From NCBI RefSeq assembly GCF_900168055.1, contig NZ_FUYS01000001.1, positions 735,323-799,322 on the forward strand: 64,000 nt of DNA, in the 5' to 3' direction. The translations under genes were made by a program, and so were the position numbers. Positions 36,421 through 44,850 of this stretch are shown here, one piece after another (position 1 is the first letter of the stretch; every line of letters begins with the position of its first letter). The stretch is from Parapedobacter luteus (lineage in GTDB: Bacteria > Bacteroidota > Bacteroidia > Sphingobacteriales > Sphingobacteriaceae). Below the pieces are notes generated by a model. The model did not search any database. It saw only the letters and a program-made list of their open reading frames with translations, and had not been told where the DNA came from.

Positions 36421-36936
36421 TCATTGGGCGTTCGTTTTAATTTCCCTCTCGTGTCGGTTTTGAAATGATTCGATAAGCTGTTGGGCTTCCAGATTGCCTT
36501 GCTGGGCGGCGTGGTCGGCGGCTGAGAAACCACGTATATCCCGTGCGCTATGATCGGCGCCATGTTCCAGAAGAAGTTTGGCTATGGGAGTGCGTCCGAA
36601 CATCACGGCAAACATGAGTGCGGTGCCGCCATTGCCGTGCTGCACATCCAAATCGGCATGGTGCTTAATGAGCAGCCCCGCCAAATCAGTGTACCCTTTG
36701 AACGATACGCCCATCAGCGCCGTATTGCCGCCGTTGTCTCTGGCATTGACGTCTGCCCCTGCTTCCAGAAGCAGTTTTGCGGCATCGTAGTGGCCATGAT
36801 AACAGGCAATAATCAATGGTGTGTGGCCCTGCTCATTGCTGGTGTTGACGTCTGCTCCTTGTTTTACCAGTTCGCTAATCACGGCTGTATTTCCCTGCCG
36901 GGCTGCCGGAATGATGTAGTCGTTTAACCTTTCCAT
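36421..36936 (-). CDS. ankyrin-repeat protein
   Basis: A 171-residue protein made of about four to five ankyrin repeats (GHTPLIIACYHGHYDAAKLL; GNTALMGVSFKGYTDLAGLL; GGTALMFAVMFGRTPIAKLL; GFSAADHAAQQGNLEAQQLI), with no signal peptide. Ankyrin proteins adjoining catalase genes are known in other bacteria (AnkB/KatB of Pseudomonas), where they support catalase activity. Here it is divergent from the DUF892-catalase pair with a 148-bp shared promoter region. It ends 95 bp past the convergent DUF4369-like gene. Confidence 0.88.
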   Translation of the reverse strand: MERLNDYIIPAARQGNTAVISELVKQGADVNTSNEQGHTPLIIACYHGHYDAAKLLLEAGADVNARDNGGNTALMGVSFKGYTDLAGLLIKHHADLDVQHGNGGTALMFAVMFGRTPIAKLLLEHGADHSARDIRGFSAADHAAQQGNLEAQQLIESFQNRHEREIKTNAQ

Positions 36937-37084
36937 GTAGACTTAAACCAACGAATGGCACCGAAGGTTTTAATCCGGTCGGAAGTAGCTCCGCAAAAGC
37001 ACAAGAAGATGAAACAAACGGTTCCGTATATTGTTGGCATTCATACCACCAGGCAGCTAATAGTTTCAACTAAAATAGGCAGAC

Positions 37085-37636
37085 ATGAAAACGAAGACAA
37101 ACCCCGAAACAGCAGCCAAAACAGGCACATTGGACAACGCTGAACCCACATTGCACACCTTGCTTTTGGACACCGTCCGCGACTTGTACTGGGCGGAAAA
37201 CCATTTAATAAAAGCACTTTTCAAAATGAGCGCCTCGGCCTCGTCTGAGGCTTTGAAAAAGGCCATCACCAAACATTTAAATGAGACCAAAACGCAGGTT
37301 GGCCGGCTGGAGAAAATTTTTGAAATGCTGGGCGAAAAGGCAGTTGCCAAGAAATGCGACGCCATGGAAGGCCTGACCAAAGAAGGTGAAGCAATTATCG
37401 AGACCACGCCGGCAGGTACACAAACGAGGGATGTGGGTATCATCTTCGCGTCCAAAAAGGTCGAACACTATGAAATAGCGAGCTACCTCGGTGCTTATCA
37501 GTTAGCAACAACCTTAGGGCTCAGCGAGGTAGGCGAACAGTTGCAGGAGACACTGCAGGAAGAGCAGCAAACTGATAAACTACTTGCCGAAATGGTAGGC
37601 GAAATGCTTGCAGGCACGACGGAAAAGATGGCATAA
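37085..37636 (+). CDS. DUF892 / YciF-type ferritin-like protein
   Basis: A 183-residue four-helix protein of the YciE/YciF (DUF892) family: LDTVRDLYWAENHLIKALFK, KHLNETKTQVGRLEKIFEML, KKCDAMEGLTKEGE and HYEIASYLGAYQLATTLGL carry the Glu/His pattern of a ferritin-like metal site. These proteins are linked to stress responses; their biochemical role is unclear. It is 36 bp upstream of the catalase gene on the same strand, probably co-transcribed. Confidence 0.92.
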   Translation: MKTKTNPETAAKTGTLDNAEPTLHTLLLDTVRDLYWAENHLIKALFKMSASASSEALKKAITKHLNETKTQVGRLEKIFEMLGEKAVAKKCDAMEGLTKEGEAIIETTPAGTQTRDVGIIFASKKVEHYEIASYLGAYQLATTLGLSEVGEQLQETLQEEQQTDKLLAEMVGEMLAGTTEKMA

Positions 37637-37672
37637 GCCAAATTATTTGATACTAACTAAGTAACTAAAGAA

Positions 37673-39895
37673 ATGGCCAGAAAAACAAAACCGAGTGCAC
37701 AGGACACTCCGAACCCCGCGCAACCTACCGAAAAAAAAGTACACCCTGCTAACGAAAAAACTGATGAAATGGCTCCCAACCGCGAAGTATCGCGGGGTGA
37801 GTTCATGGCTACCAATCACGGTGTGCGGATAAACAACGATCAAGATTCACTAAAAGCTGGAGAGCGGGGATCGTCCTTGCTGGAGGACTTCATACTACGG
37901 GAGAAAATTACCCATTTCGACCACGAGCGCATTCCGGAGCGTGTAGTGCATGCCCGCGGATCGGGAGCGCACGGAGTTTTCAAGGTATACAAGTCCTTGT
38001 CTCACCTGACCAAGGCGGATTTTTTGCAACATCCAGAACTGGAAACGCCGGTCTTCGTTCGCTTTTCAACGGTCGCCGGCTCCCGTGGTTCGACAGACCT
38101 TGCCCGGGATGTGCGTGGCTTTGCGGTAAAATTCTATACCCGCCAGGGAAATTTTGATCTCGTGGGCAACAACATGCCGGTCTTCTTCATCCAGGACGCA
38201 TTGAAATTTCCGGATCTGATACACGCCGTAAAGCCCGAGCCGGATAATGAAATACCCCAGGCGGCGTCTGCACATGACACGTTTTGGGATTTCATATCGC
38301 TCATGCCCGAGTCAGCCCACATGATCATGTGGCTGATGAGCGATCGCGCGATACCACGTAGCTACCGGATGATGGAAGGGTTTGGTGTGCACACCTTTCG
38401 CTTCGTCAATGAACAGGGCGAGTCGAATTTTGTGAAATTCCATTGGAAGCCGCTGTTGGGTGTTCATTCCGTGGCTTGGGACGAAGCGCAGAAGATTTCT
38501 GGTAAAGATCCGGATTTTCATCGGCGCGACCTCTGGGATGCTATCGAAAGCGGTTCATTTCCCGAATGGGAACTGGGCATTCAGGTCGTGCCCGAAGCAG
38601 ATGAGCACCGGTTTGAGTTCGACCTGCTTGATCCGACGAAGATTATTCCTGAAGAGCTTGTCCCCGTGGAGCGTGTGGGCAAATTGACGCTCAACCGCAA
38701 TCCGGACAACTTTTTTGCGGAGACCGAGCAGGCCGCATTCCACGTTGGGCACGTGGTGCCTGGCATTGATTTCACCAATGATCCGCTATTACAGGGGAGG
38801 TTGTTTTCATACACGGATACCCAATTGATTCGCCTGGGCGGTCCCAATTTTCAGGAAATTCCCATTAACCGGCCCATTGTGCAGGTACACAACAACCAGC
38901 GCGACGGCTATATGCGGCAGACAATCAATAGCGGGAAGTCCAGCTATAATCCCAACAGCTTGGGCGACGGCTATCCGGCGCAGGCGCCTGCGGCGGAAGG
39001 AGGCTTCACCTCTTATCCTGAACGCATAGACGGCCGTAAAATACGGGCCCGAAGCAAGAGTTTTTTTGATCATTTCAGCCAGGCACGACTGTTTTACCAC
39101 AGCCAGTCCGAACCTGAGAAAAACCATATGATTGATGCATTCAGCTTCGAATTGGGCAAGGTGAAAACCGTGGAAGTGCGTCAGCGCATGATTGGTGTGC
39201 TCGCGCATGTCGATAGGGCGCTTGCGGCCGCGGTAGCTTATGCCCTCCGGTTATCCGTGCCAGCGAATACTGGCGAGCCACTTAATCACAGTTTTCCGGC
39301 AGACGCCGATCCAAGCGACTACCAGCCCATACCGGCGGAATCTCCGTTGGCGAGATCGGAAGCGTTGAGCATGGCCAATACGCCTAAAGACACAATTGCA
39401 ACGCGCAAGATAGCGGTGCTTGCCGCTGATGGTGTAGACGAAGCTTCCCTGGGTACGGTGCAGGCTGAATTGGAGGCAGAAGGAGCCGTTGTGGAGATCA
39501 TTGCGCCGAGGCAAGGCTTTCTGTTGTCTGCAAATGACGTCGAAATCGGCGTGCACCATAGCCTTTTGACAGCAGCCTCGGTGCTGTATGACGCGGTATA
39601 TGTGCCCGGAGGAACAAATAGCGTGGGCACCATTGAAGGTGAGCCGACGGCTATTCATTTTCTCAACGAAGCATTCAAGCATTGCAAGGCGATTGCTGCG
39701 GATGCCGGAGCGCGACAGGTACTTGACGCTACTTACTTTGCCAATAAACTCCCCGATGACAACACGCCCGAAACCGTGATGCGGGAAGGGATTGTCATCG
39801 AAGCAGATCCTGCAACGCTGGCGATGCATTTCAAGGCGGCAATCGCGCAGCACCGCTTTTGGGAGCGTGAGAAGCCCAGGCAGGTGCCTGCCTAA
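37673..39895 (+). CDS. katE: HPII-type monofunctional catalase
   Basis: A 740-residue large-subunit (clade 2) haem catalase that breaks down hydrogen peroxide. Distal His H93 ([12 protein letters not shown]) and Asn N166 ([12 protein letters not shown]) and the proximal haem ligand Tyr Y380 (RLFSYTDTQ) are present with the same spacing as in E. coli HPII. H357 (AAFHVGH) matches the HPII His that is covalently linked to the haem Tyr. The C-terminal 150 residues ([20 protein letters not shown]) form the DJ-1/PfpI-like domain of this clade, without the nucleophilic Cys. It follows the DUF892 gene by 36 bp. Confidence 0.97.
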   Translation: MARKTKPSAQDTPNPAQPTEKKVHPANEKTDEMAPNREVSRGEFMATNHGVRINNDQDSLKAGERGSSLLEDFILREKITHFDHERIPERVVHARGSGAHGVFKVYKSLSHLTKADFLQHPELETPVFVRFSTVAGSRGSTDLARDVRGFAVKFYTRQGNFDLVGNNMPVFFIQDALKFPDLIHAVKPEPDNEIPQAASAHDTFWDFISLMPESAHMIMWLMSDRAIPRSYRMMEGFGVHTFRFVNEQGESNFVKFHWKPLLGVHSVAWDEAQKISGKDPDFHRRDLWDAIESGSFPEWELGIQVVPEADEHRFEFDLLDPTKIIPEELVPVERVGKLTLNRNPDNFFAETEQAAFHVGHVVPGIDFTNDPLLQGRLFSYTDTQLIRLGGPNFQEIPINRPIVQVHNNQRDGYMRQTINSGKSSYNPNSLGDGYPAQAPAAEGGFTSYPERIDGRKIRARSKSFFDHFSQARLFYHSQSEPEKNHMIDAFSFELGKVKTVEVRQRMIGVLAHVDRALAAAVAYALRLSVPANTGEPLNHSFPADADPSDYQPIPAESPLARSEALSMANTPKDTIATRKIAVLAADGVDEASLGTVQAELEAEGAVVEIIAPRQGFLLSANDVEIGVHHSLLTAASVLYDAVYVPGGTNSVGTIEGEPTAIHFLNEAFKHCKAIAADAGARQVLDATYFANKLPDDNTPETVMREGIVIEADPATLAMHFKAAIAQHRFWEREKPRQVPA

Positions 39896-39986
39896 GAACA
39901 TTTCGGGTAGGTTTGGGAGCAAGCCATCGGCTAAGCTGTGCGCTTCATGCCGGAAAGTTGATAATCCTTATCTTTGTCATCAGTTT

Positions 39987-41009
39987 ATGAAGAAAATAGG
40001 GTTTTTATCGTTCGGGCATTGGGCCAATCATCCGGCTTATAAAACGCGCACAGCAAGTGACACCTTGCTGCAGTCCATTGATTTGGCTGTCGCTGCCGAA
40101 GAAGTCGGTTTGGATGGTGCGTATTTCCGGGTTCATCATTTTGCGGCCCAGTTGGCATCGCCATTTCCGTTACTTTCAGCTATTGGAGCCAAAACGAACC
40201 GCATTGAGATTGGAACCGGTGTCATTGATATGCGGTATGAAAATCCACTGTATATGGTGGAAGATGCCGGAGCTGCTGATTTGATTTCAAGGGGGCGGTT
40301 GCAACTGGGAATCAGTAGAGGTTCGCCGGAACAAGTGATCGACGGTTGGCGCTATTTCGGTTACGAGCCGGTCGCGGGTGAAACCGATGCAGAAATGGGA
40401 CGCCGGAAAGCGCTGGAATTCTTGGATAAACTGAAAGGTGTTGGATTTGCCCAGCCGAACCCCTATCCGATGTTCCCAAATCCTCCAGGTCTGTTGCGCT
40501 TGGAACCACACTCGGAAGGATTGCGGCAACGCGTATGGTGGGGGGCGGCGTCTAATGCCACGGCCGTTTGGGCGGCCGAAAACGGAATGAACCTGCAAAG
40601 CTCTACCCTGAAATACGACGAAAGCGGCAAGCCTTTCCATGTACAGCAAGCCGATCAAATCAGGGCGTATAAAGAAGCGTGGAAAAAAGCGGGTCACCAG
40701 CGTGAGCCCAGGATATCGGTGAGCCGTTCTATTTTTGCTTTGGTAACTGATCAAGATCACTATTACTTTGGACATGAGTCCAACCGGGTCGACAAGATCG
40801 GAATGATTGAGCAAGACAAACGCGCTATTTTCGGAAGAAGTTATGCGGCAGAACCGGATCAACTCATCAAAGAGCTGGCCCAGGATGAAGCCATCCAGGA
40901 AGCGGATACCCTCCTGCTGACGATACCCAACACATTGGGGGTTGATTATAACGTGCACATATTGACTGCTATTCTGGAGCATGTTGCGCCCGGTTTAGGC
41001 TGGCGTTAA
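39987..41009 (+). CDS. LLM-class flavin-dependent monooxygenase
   Basis: A 340-residue bacterial-luciferase-like (beta/alpha)8 protein. Motifs: EEVGLDGAYFRVHHFAAQLA, TNRIEIGTGVIDMRYENP, VEDAGAADLISRGRLQLGIS and RVWWGAASNATAVWAAENGM. It should use reduced FMN to oxidise an unknown substrate. I chose the ATG at 39987; the frame is open far upstream into katE, but that part has no family similarity. A TATCTTTG -7-like box lies at 39969-39976, so it may have its own promoter rather than being read with katE. Confidence 0.9.
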   Translation: MKKIGFLSFGHWANHPAYKTRTASDTLLQSIDLAVAAEEVGLDGAYFRVHHFAAQLASPFPLLSAIGAKTNRIEIGTGVIDMRYENPLYMVEDAGAADLISRGRLQLGISRGSPEQVIDGWRYFGYEPVAGETDAEMGRRKALEFLDKLKGVGFAQPNPYPMFPNPPGLLRLEPHSEGLRQRVWWGAASNATAVWAAENGMNLQSSTLKYDESGKPFHVQQADQIRAYKEAWKKAGHQREPRISVSRSIFALVTDQDHYYFGHESNRVDKIGMIEQDKRAIFGRSYAAEPDQLIKELAQDEAIQEADTLLLTIPNTLGVDYNVHILTAILEHVAPGLGWR

Positions 41010-41177
41010 TATTCAAACTGCGGTCAAGTGCATCCGCAAGACCAGGTATGCTTCCGGGTTTCTTGGGGTATTGCCACGGTATGTCCGCGGTACCTGCAAA
41101 TGCCGGTAGAAAGCCATACCATCGCCCGCCATGTTTTTATGACGCCTCTGCCTTTTTCCTGCCATCATCCGTGCACG

Positions 41178-41251
41178 ATGCGGAGCGGATCCGGGATGTA
41201 TCTGGGAAAAAGCCGGATCCGCTCCGCATACGCCCCGGATCCGCCCCGCAT
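41178..41251. repeat. 17-bp perfect inverted repeat plus a third near-copy
   Basis: ATGCGGAGCGGATCCGG (41178-41194) and its exact reverse complement CCGGATCCGCTCCGCAT (41213-41229) are separated by 18 bp. A further copy with one change (CCGGATCCGCCCCGCAT) follows at 41235-41251. They lie in the 41010-41440 gap, which also holds a purine-rich imperfect repeat (CCGGAAAAAGGG, CCGAAAAAGGG; about 41268-41330). Overlapping ORFs run on both strands (41028-41387 plus, 41013-41402 minus), with no recognisable product. Confidence 0.8.
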
Positions 41252-41440
41252 CACGGCAAAACAATGGCCGGAAAAAGGGCGAAGAAAAGCAGCCGAAAAA
41301 GGGAGCGACAGGCTTGTCCGGAAAAAAAAGAATAATAAAAAATATATTCCGTATGTGCGGAGATGGTTTAAAAAAGCCATCGCCTAATGATTTTTTTAGC
41401 AAAAACTGCTTGGCAGTGATTTAATTAAAAAAAAGTATGT

Positions 41441-41471
41441 TTTGTTCATTCATCAGTTATGCCTATCTTTA
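41441..41471 (+). promoter_or_regulatory. predicted promoter of the exopolysaccharide locus
   Basis: TTTG (41441-41444), 19 bp, then TATCTTTA (41464-41471): a near-perfect TTTG-N19-TAnnTTTG Bacteroidota promoter with one mismatch. It would give a leader of about 220 nt before the first gene (ATG 41701), long enough to be the target of the NusG-like antiterminator encoded in the same operon. Confidence 0.55.
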
Positions 41472-41648
41472 AAACGTGAAATATTTGAAGCCCTTTCAGG
41501 ATCCAAACTGATAACGTCGCGGGGCGGAAAACAAACAAACGTATCTGAGTGTAGCATAAATCTGCATAGGCTGCTGCTCAATAAGGATGCGAAGTAAGCA
41601 AAGCGACGGAAGACAAGCAACGGTGACACGAATAAAGCCCAACTTATA

Positions 41649-41667
41649 CCTGCCTGTAGTAGGTAGG
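41649..41667. repeat. short palindromic repeat, copy 1
   Basis: CCTGCCTGTAGTAGGTAGG, an imperfect palindrome in the leader of the SGNH gene. The flanks (ATACCTGCCTG... and ...AGTYTCA) also match the copy at 47235-47278. It resembles REP-like palindromes dispersed in Bacteroidota genomes. Confidence 0.5.
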
Positions 41668-41700
41668 TGAGTCTCATTGCTATTAAAAATAAATAAAATT

Positions 41701-42633
41701 ATGCTTACGAAAAAGTTACCGCTACTCGTTATTTCCCTTGTTTGTTGCGTTGTTGTCGCCGAGCTTGTATTAAGGTATCATTATGGTTTTTGTGACGCTG
41801 TGTTAATCAGAGAAGATCCGGATTACGAATACATTGCCCAGCCGGGCCAAAATCGATTCCGGTTCAAAAAACACATAAAGACCAATGCGGTATCCATGAG
41901 AAGTGATGAGATAGATGCTGCTGCGGCGATTATTTTAGGCTTTGGAGACTCTTTTATCAACGGGGGTACGGTGACCGACCATAATTCGCTTGCCACTACG
42001 CTTTTGTCGGATACCTTAACGAGCCTTTCTGGAAAAAAGATTCAGTTTTTGAATATCTCTGCTGGAACTTGGGGGCCAGACAATTGTTTTGCGTACCTAA
42101 ATAGACATGGAAACTTCGGAGCGAGGGCGATATTTCTTTTTGTCAGCTCACATGATGCCTATGATAATATGACTTTTGATAAGGTTGTGGGCGTTGATAA
42201 TAGTTTTCCAAACAAACAATACACTTTTGCGTTATCTGAATTAATGGAACGCTATGTAATACCAACAATCAAGGATAAGTTGGCGCAGAAAGAACTAGGT
42301 TCAGAAAAAACGGAAGTTAATAAGCACACAAACAGCGATAAATTTAATAGCGGATTTTCGTCCTTTGCTTCATACTCAAAGGAATTCAACATTCCATTAA
42401 CCATCTATCTTCATGCTGAACAGTCGGAATTGGGAGCCGGTTCGTACAACGAACAAGGAAAAGAAATCATCGAATTTGCAGAAGGAAATCAAATACCACT
42501 AATAAAGGACTTGGAATTAGGTTTGAGTTCGGATGAGTTCAGGGATTATATTCACATTAACGACAATGGTCAGCGAAAATTAGCGGCAAGGGTACTATCC
42601 TACATGCAACGCAACATGATGATAGGACATTGA
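41701..42633 (+). CDS. membrane-anchored SGNH/GDSL-like protein
   Basis: A 310-residue protein with an N-terminal signal anchor (KLPLLVISLVCCVVVAELVL). SGNH-hydrolase features: block I GDSF (ILGFGDSFINGG), an Asn/Gly-containing segment (NISAGTWGPDNC), and a C-terminal Asp-x-x-His (DYIHINDNGQRKLA). It resembles the acetyl-transfer or esterase proteins (AlgX/AlgJ-like, PatB-like) that modify secreted polysaccharides; which activity it has is unknown. It is the first gene after the predicted locus promoter. ATG at 41701; the frame is open 24 bp further upstream. Confidence 0.75.
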   Translation: MLTKKLPLLVISLVCCVVVAELVLRYHYGFCDAVLIREDPDYEYIAQPGQNRFRFKKHIKTNAVSMRSDEIDAAAAIILGFGDSFINGGTVTDHNSLATTLLSDTLTSLSGKKIQFLNISAGTWGPDNCFAYLNRHGNFGARAIFLFVSSHDAYDNMTFDKVVGVDNSFPNKQYTFALSELMERYVIPTIKDKLAQKELGSEKTEVNKHTNSDKFNSGFSSFASYSKEFNIPLTIYLHAEQSELGAGSYNEQGKEIIEFAEGNQIPLIKDLELGLSSDEFRDYIHINDNGQRKLAARVLSYMQRNMMIGH

Positions 42634-42741
42634 AATCCGAATACCTAACAGGTGAAGGCCGGCGTGCCAAACAAGCACTGACCAAAACAGACGACAGAAT
42701 ATTTTAGGTAGGCCGACTTTGGTTGGCGAAAAGTGATTATC

Positions 42742-43293
42742 ATGGAACGTAAAGAATCTCTTAAAAGAATGAACTCGCGAAATTGGATGGTTATTTACAC
42801 GCGGTCCAAATGGGAAAAAAAGGTCGCAACGATGTTGGACAATCAGCATATCACGACTTTCTGCCCGTTAATTAAACGTCGCCGTAAATGGGCAGACCGT
42901 CAAACCGTAGTAGAACTGCCACTTTTCAATTCCTATGTATTTGTATATGCAAACTTCCATGAACAGCTGAAGGTGCTGCAAACGGCGGGTGTGGTTTGTT
43001 TTGTAACCCACAACGGCAAGCCGGCAGTTGTTCCGCAATTGATCATTGAACAGGTTAGGCAATCGGTCAATTTGTATGATGATATCGAAGCAGTTAGGCT
43101 GGAGGAGCTTAAAATAGGAGATATCATTAGTATCAACGAAGGAGCACTAAATAATCTAAAAGGAGAAATTGTAGGAGTAGAGGGAGGAAAGGTATTGGTA
43201 ATCATTAAACAATTGAACTGTGCCTTGGTAGCTAAAGTAAAGGTTCCATATGAACAACTTACTGTCTTGCAAGGTGTCAGTACCACTAGGTGA
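42742..43293 (+). CDS. NusG-like transcription antiterminator (UpxY/RfaH type)
   Basis: A protein of about 183 residues with a NusG N-terminal domain (NWMVIYTRSKWEKKVATML; ITTFCPLIKRRRKWADRQ; LPLFNSYVFVYA) and a C-terminal KOW domain (KIGDIISINEGALNNLKGEI). Such specialised NusG paralogues ride RNA polymerase through long surface-polysaccharide operons. The Bacteroides UpxY proteins act in cis on the locus leader. ATG at 42742 chosen over GTG at 42733; ATG at 42769 is also possible. The gene after it is a small HTH protein, where Bacteroides loci have upxZ. Confidence 0.93.
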   Translation: MERKESLKRMNSRNWMVIYTRSKWEKKVATMLDNQHITTFCPLIKRRRKWADRQTVVELPLFNSYVFVYANFHEQLKVLQTAGVVCFVTHNGKPAVVPQLIIEQVRQSVNLYDDIEAVRLEELKIGDIISINEGALNNLKGEIVGVEGGKVLVIIKQLNCALVAKVKVPYEQLTVLQGVSTTR

Positions 43294-43296
43294 CGG

Positions 43297-43686
43297 ATGA
43301 AAGAACAACTGCATCAAGGGCAATTGCTTGAACGCATCGTTAGGAGAAATGGCTATTCGGTGTCCGAATTTGCCAAGATGGTTCATGTAAACAGAAAGTC
43401 AGTTTACAATTGGTTTAAACGGAAACAGCTTAGTCCGGACATTCTGTTTAAAGTTCGCTCAGTCATTAAAACTGATTTTACGAACGAGTTTTCTAAACTG
43501 GCGAATACAGTTGTTTTGGACGATGAGCATCTGCCAGTTGATTCAATGCACCAAGAATCTGAGCCCGGCTTCGAGGAAACCGATGAACTTGAGGCAGCGT
43601 ACCATTACTGGAAAGACAAATACGTTGATCTTTTAGAGAAATACAACGAGTTTTTGGTTAAGATGTATAAATTTTACGAGAAGTAA
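43297..43686 (+). CDS. small HTH protein with C-terminal aromatic motif (paralogue 1)
   Basis: A 129-residue protein starting 3 bp after the antiterminator gene. Residues about 10-60 form a helix-turn-helix (NGYSVSEFAKMVHVNRKSVY then NWFKRKQLSPDILFKV). A variable acidic middle follows, then a C-terminal helix YWKDKYVDLLEKYNEFLVKM. The same layout appears in the proteins at 58876 and 59398. It is probably a DNA-binding regulator of the locus; no known family name comes to mind beyond a Cro/XRE-like HTH. By position it stands where UpxZ, an inhibitor of other loci's antiterminators, is found in Bacteroides, but it shows no UpxZ resemblance that I can see. Confidence 0.85.
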   Translation: MKEQLHQGQLLERIVRRNGYSVSEFAKMVHVNRKSVYNWFKRKQLSPDILFKVRSVIKTDFTNEFSKLANTVVLDDEHLPVDSMHQESEPGFEETDELEAAYHYWKDKYVDLLEKYNEFLVKMYKFYEK

Positions 43687-43747
43687 ACATCAACTTAAGG
43701 TGCTCATTATCCGATCTATAGATCTTGTTTGCGGGTTTGTAACTAAC

Positions 43748-43777
43748 GTGTGAAAAAAAATGAAATATTTTTCACAC
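43748..43777. repeat. inverted repeat / hairpin before the wza-like gene
   Basis: GTGTGAAAAA (43748-43757) pairs perfectly with TTTTTCACAC (43768-43777), 10-nt loop. It lies 62 bp after the HTH gene and could be a weak terminator or an operator for the adjacent HTH protein. The AT-rich gap 43687-44101 contains no gene. Confidence 0.5.
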
Positions 43778-43956
43778 TTGGTCTTTCGCCCAGATTGCCG
43801 GAGCAATACGTGATTAAAAAAAATCCCCTCTCACCTATCCTAAGCCTATTTTGAATACATAATTCATCGGTGGAATTAGGAAGTCAGAACTCTACATAAT
43901 TTCACAATTATTAAACAATTGTCGATAGGCATTATTTTATTACGCTCTATATGGTT

Positions 43957-43964
43957 TATCTTTG
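43957..43964 (+). promoter_or_regulatory. possible -7 box upstream of the wza-like gene
   Basis: TATCTTTG, a perfect TAnnTTTG match 137 bp ahead of the export gene start. No TTTG occurs 19-21 bp upstream, so it is only a candidate second promoter of the exopolysaccharide operon. Confidence 0.3.
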
Positions 43965-44101
43965 ATTATTGAGAAAATTGTTTGGCTAAAACATTATGCT
44001 GAACAATAGCCTACAGAGTGTGGCGCATGTAAGCGGAGTGGCGAAGCTATATATCCGACGGAAAAAATCTCACAATCCTTTTCTTAAAAAAAACAATCAC
44101 T

Positions 44102-44833
44102 ATGTTCAGATTCTGTTTAAACTTAAGCATTGCATTCTTATGTCTTCTCGGGGCCACTTCTTGCAGTTTCTATAAAAAAACCATTTATTTCCAGGATATC
44201 AGTAGGCGACAGCAAACTGAAGAAGCTATTAAGAATTTTACACCTGTAACGGTGCAGCCTAACGATATTTTATCTATTTCGGTTACCAGTCTAAACCCCA
44301 TAGCATGGCCAGATACTGCGAACACCGACAAAGGGTATTTAGTTGATCAAAATGGGACCATCTCGTTGCCGATGGTCGGTACACTTGCCGTTGCCGGAAA
44401 AACAACTGCAGCAATAGCCGAGGAGGTTAAAGAGAAGCTGCTTCCCTATTTAAAGGAACCTTCCGTGGTTGTAAGGGTGCTGAATTTCAAGATAACGGTA
44501 ATGGGCGATGTCTTAAAGCCCGATGTATATCCCGTGTTGAGCGAACGGATAACCATCAATGAAGCGTTGGGGATGGCCGGCGATCTGAATATAACGGCAA
44601 AAAGGAGCAATATCTTATTGATCCGAGAGGTGGACGGAAGACGGATCTTCGTGCCCATCGATTTATTAGCCGGGCGAAAAACCTTTAATTCAGAGTATTA
44701 TTACCTCAAAAACAATGATATTATTTATGTGGAAGCGGGCAGGAATAAGTACGCCTCAGTTGATGGAAACTACCGAATCTTAAGTCTCCTGCTGTCTGCT
44801 GCTTCCATCGTTGCCATTATTGTTACACGTTGA
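44102..44833 (+). CDS. polysaccharide export lipoprotein (Wza/BexD family)
   Basis: A 243-residue outer-membrane export protein. Signal and lipobox: IAFLCLLGATSC (Cys about 21). A Poly_export domain (VTVQPNDILSISVTSLNP; YLVDQNGTISLPMVGTLAVA) and a SLBB-type domain (KITVMGDVLKPDVYPVLSER; INEALGMAGDLNITAKRSN) follow, then a hydrophobic C-terminus (ILSLLLSAASIVAIIVTR), the usual Bacteroidota short form. It lies 17 bp before the Wzc-like gene; together they form the export channel and its inner-membrane regulator. Confidence 0.94.
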   Translation: MFRFCLNLSIAFLCLLGATSCSFYKKTIYFQDISRRQQTEEAIKNFTPVTVQPNDILSISVTSLNPIAWPDTANTDKGYLVDQNGTISLPMVGTLAVAGKTTAAIAEEVKEKLLPYLKEPSVVVRVLNFKITVMGDVLKPDVYPVLSERITINEALGMAGDLNITAKRSNILLIREVDGRRIFVPIDLLAGRKTFNSEYYYLKNNDIIYVEAGRNKYASVDGNYRILSLLLSAASIVAIIVTR

Positions 44834-44850
44834 TTAAATAACTATTTCCC

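Noticed and set aside
36327..36440. In-frame codons after the TAA of the DUF4369-like gene (NIPLDTLANLLRKELSSA) as a read-through C-terminus
   Set aside because: It runs into the 3' end of the convergent ankyrin gene and I see no match to the family; chance open frame is more likely, though a nonsense mutation cannot be excluded.
39969..39976. TATCTTTG upstream of the LLM gene as a firm promoter
   Set aside because: No -33 element at proper spacing and it would leave a leader of only a few bases.
39792..39986. Upstream extension of the LLM monooxygenase into katE
   Set aside because: The region is the katE 3' end in another frame; the family domain starts exactly at the ATG at 39987.
41013..41402. 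Overlapping ORFs on both strands (41028-41387 plus, 41048-41335 plus, 41013-41402 minus) as possible small genes
   Set aside because: Composition is repetitive and GC-skewed, the frames reflect inverted and purine-rich repeats, there is no convincing RBS or domain, and frames are open in several directions at once.
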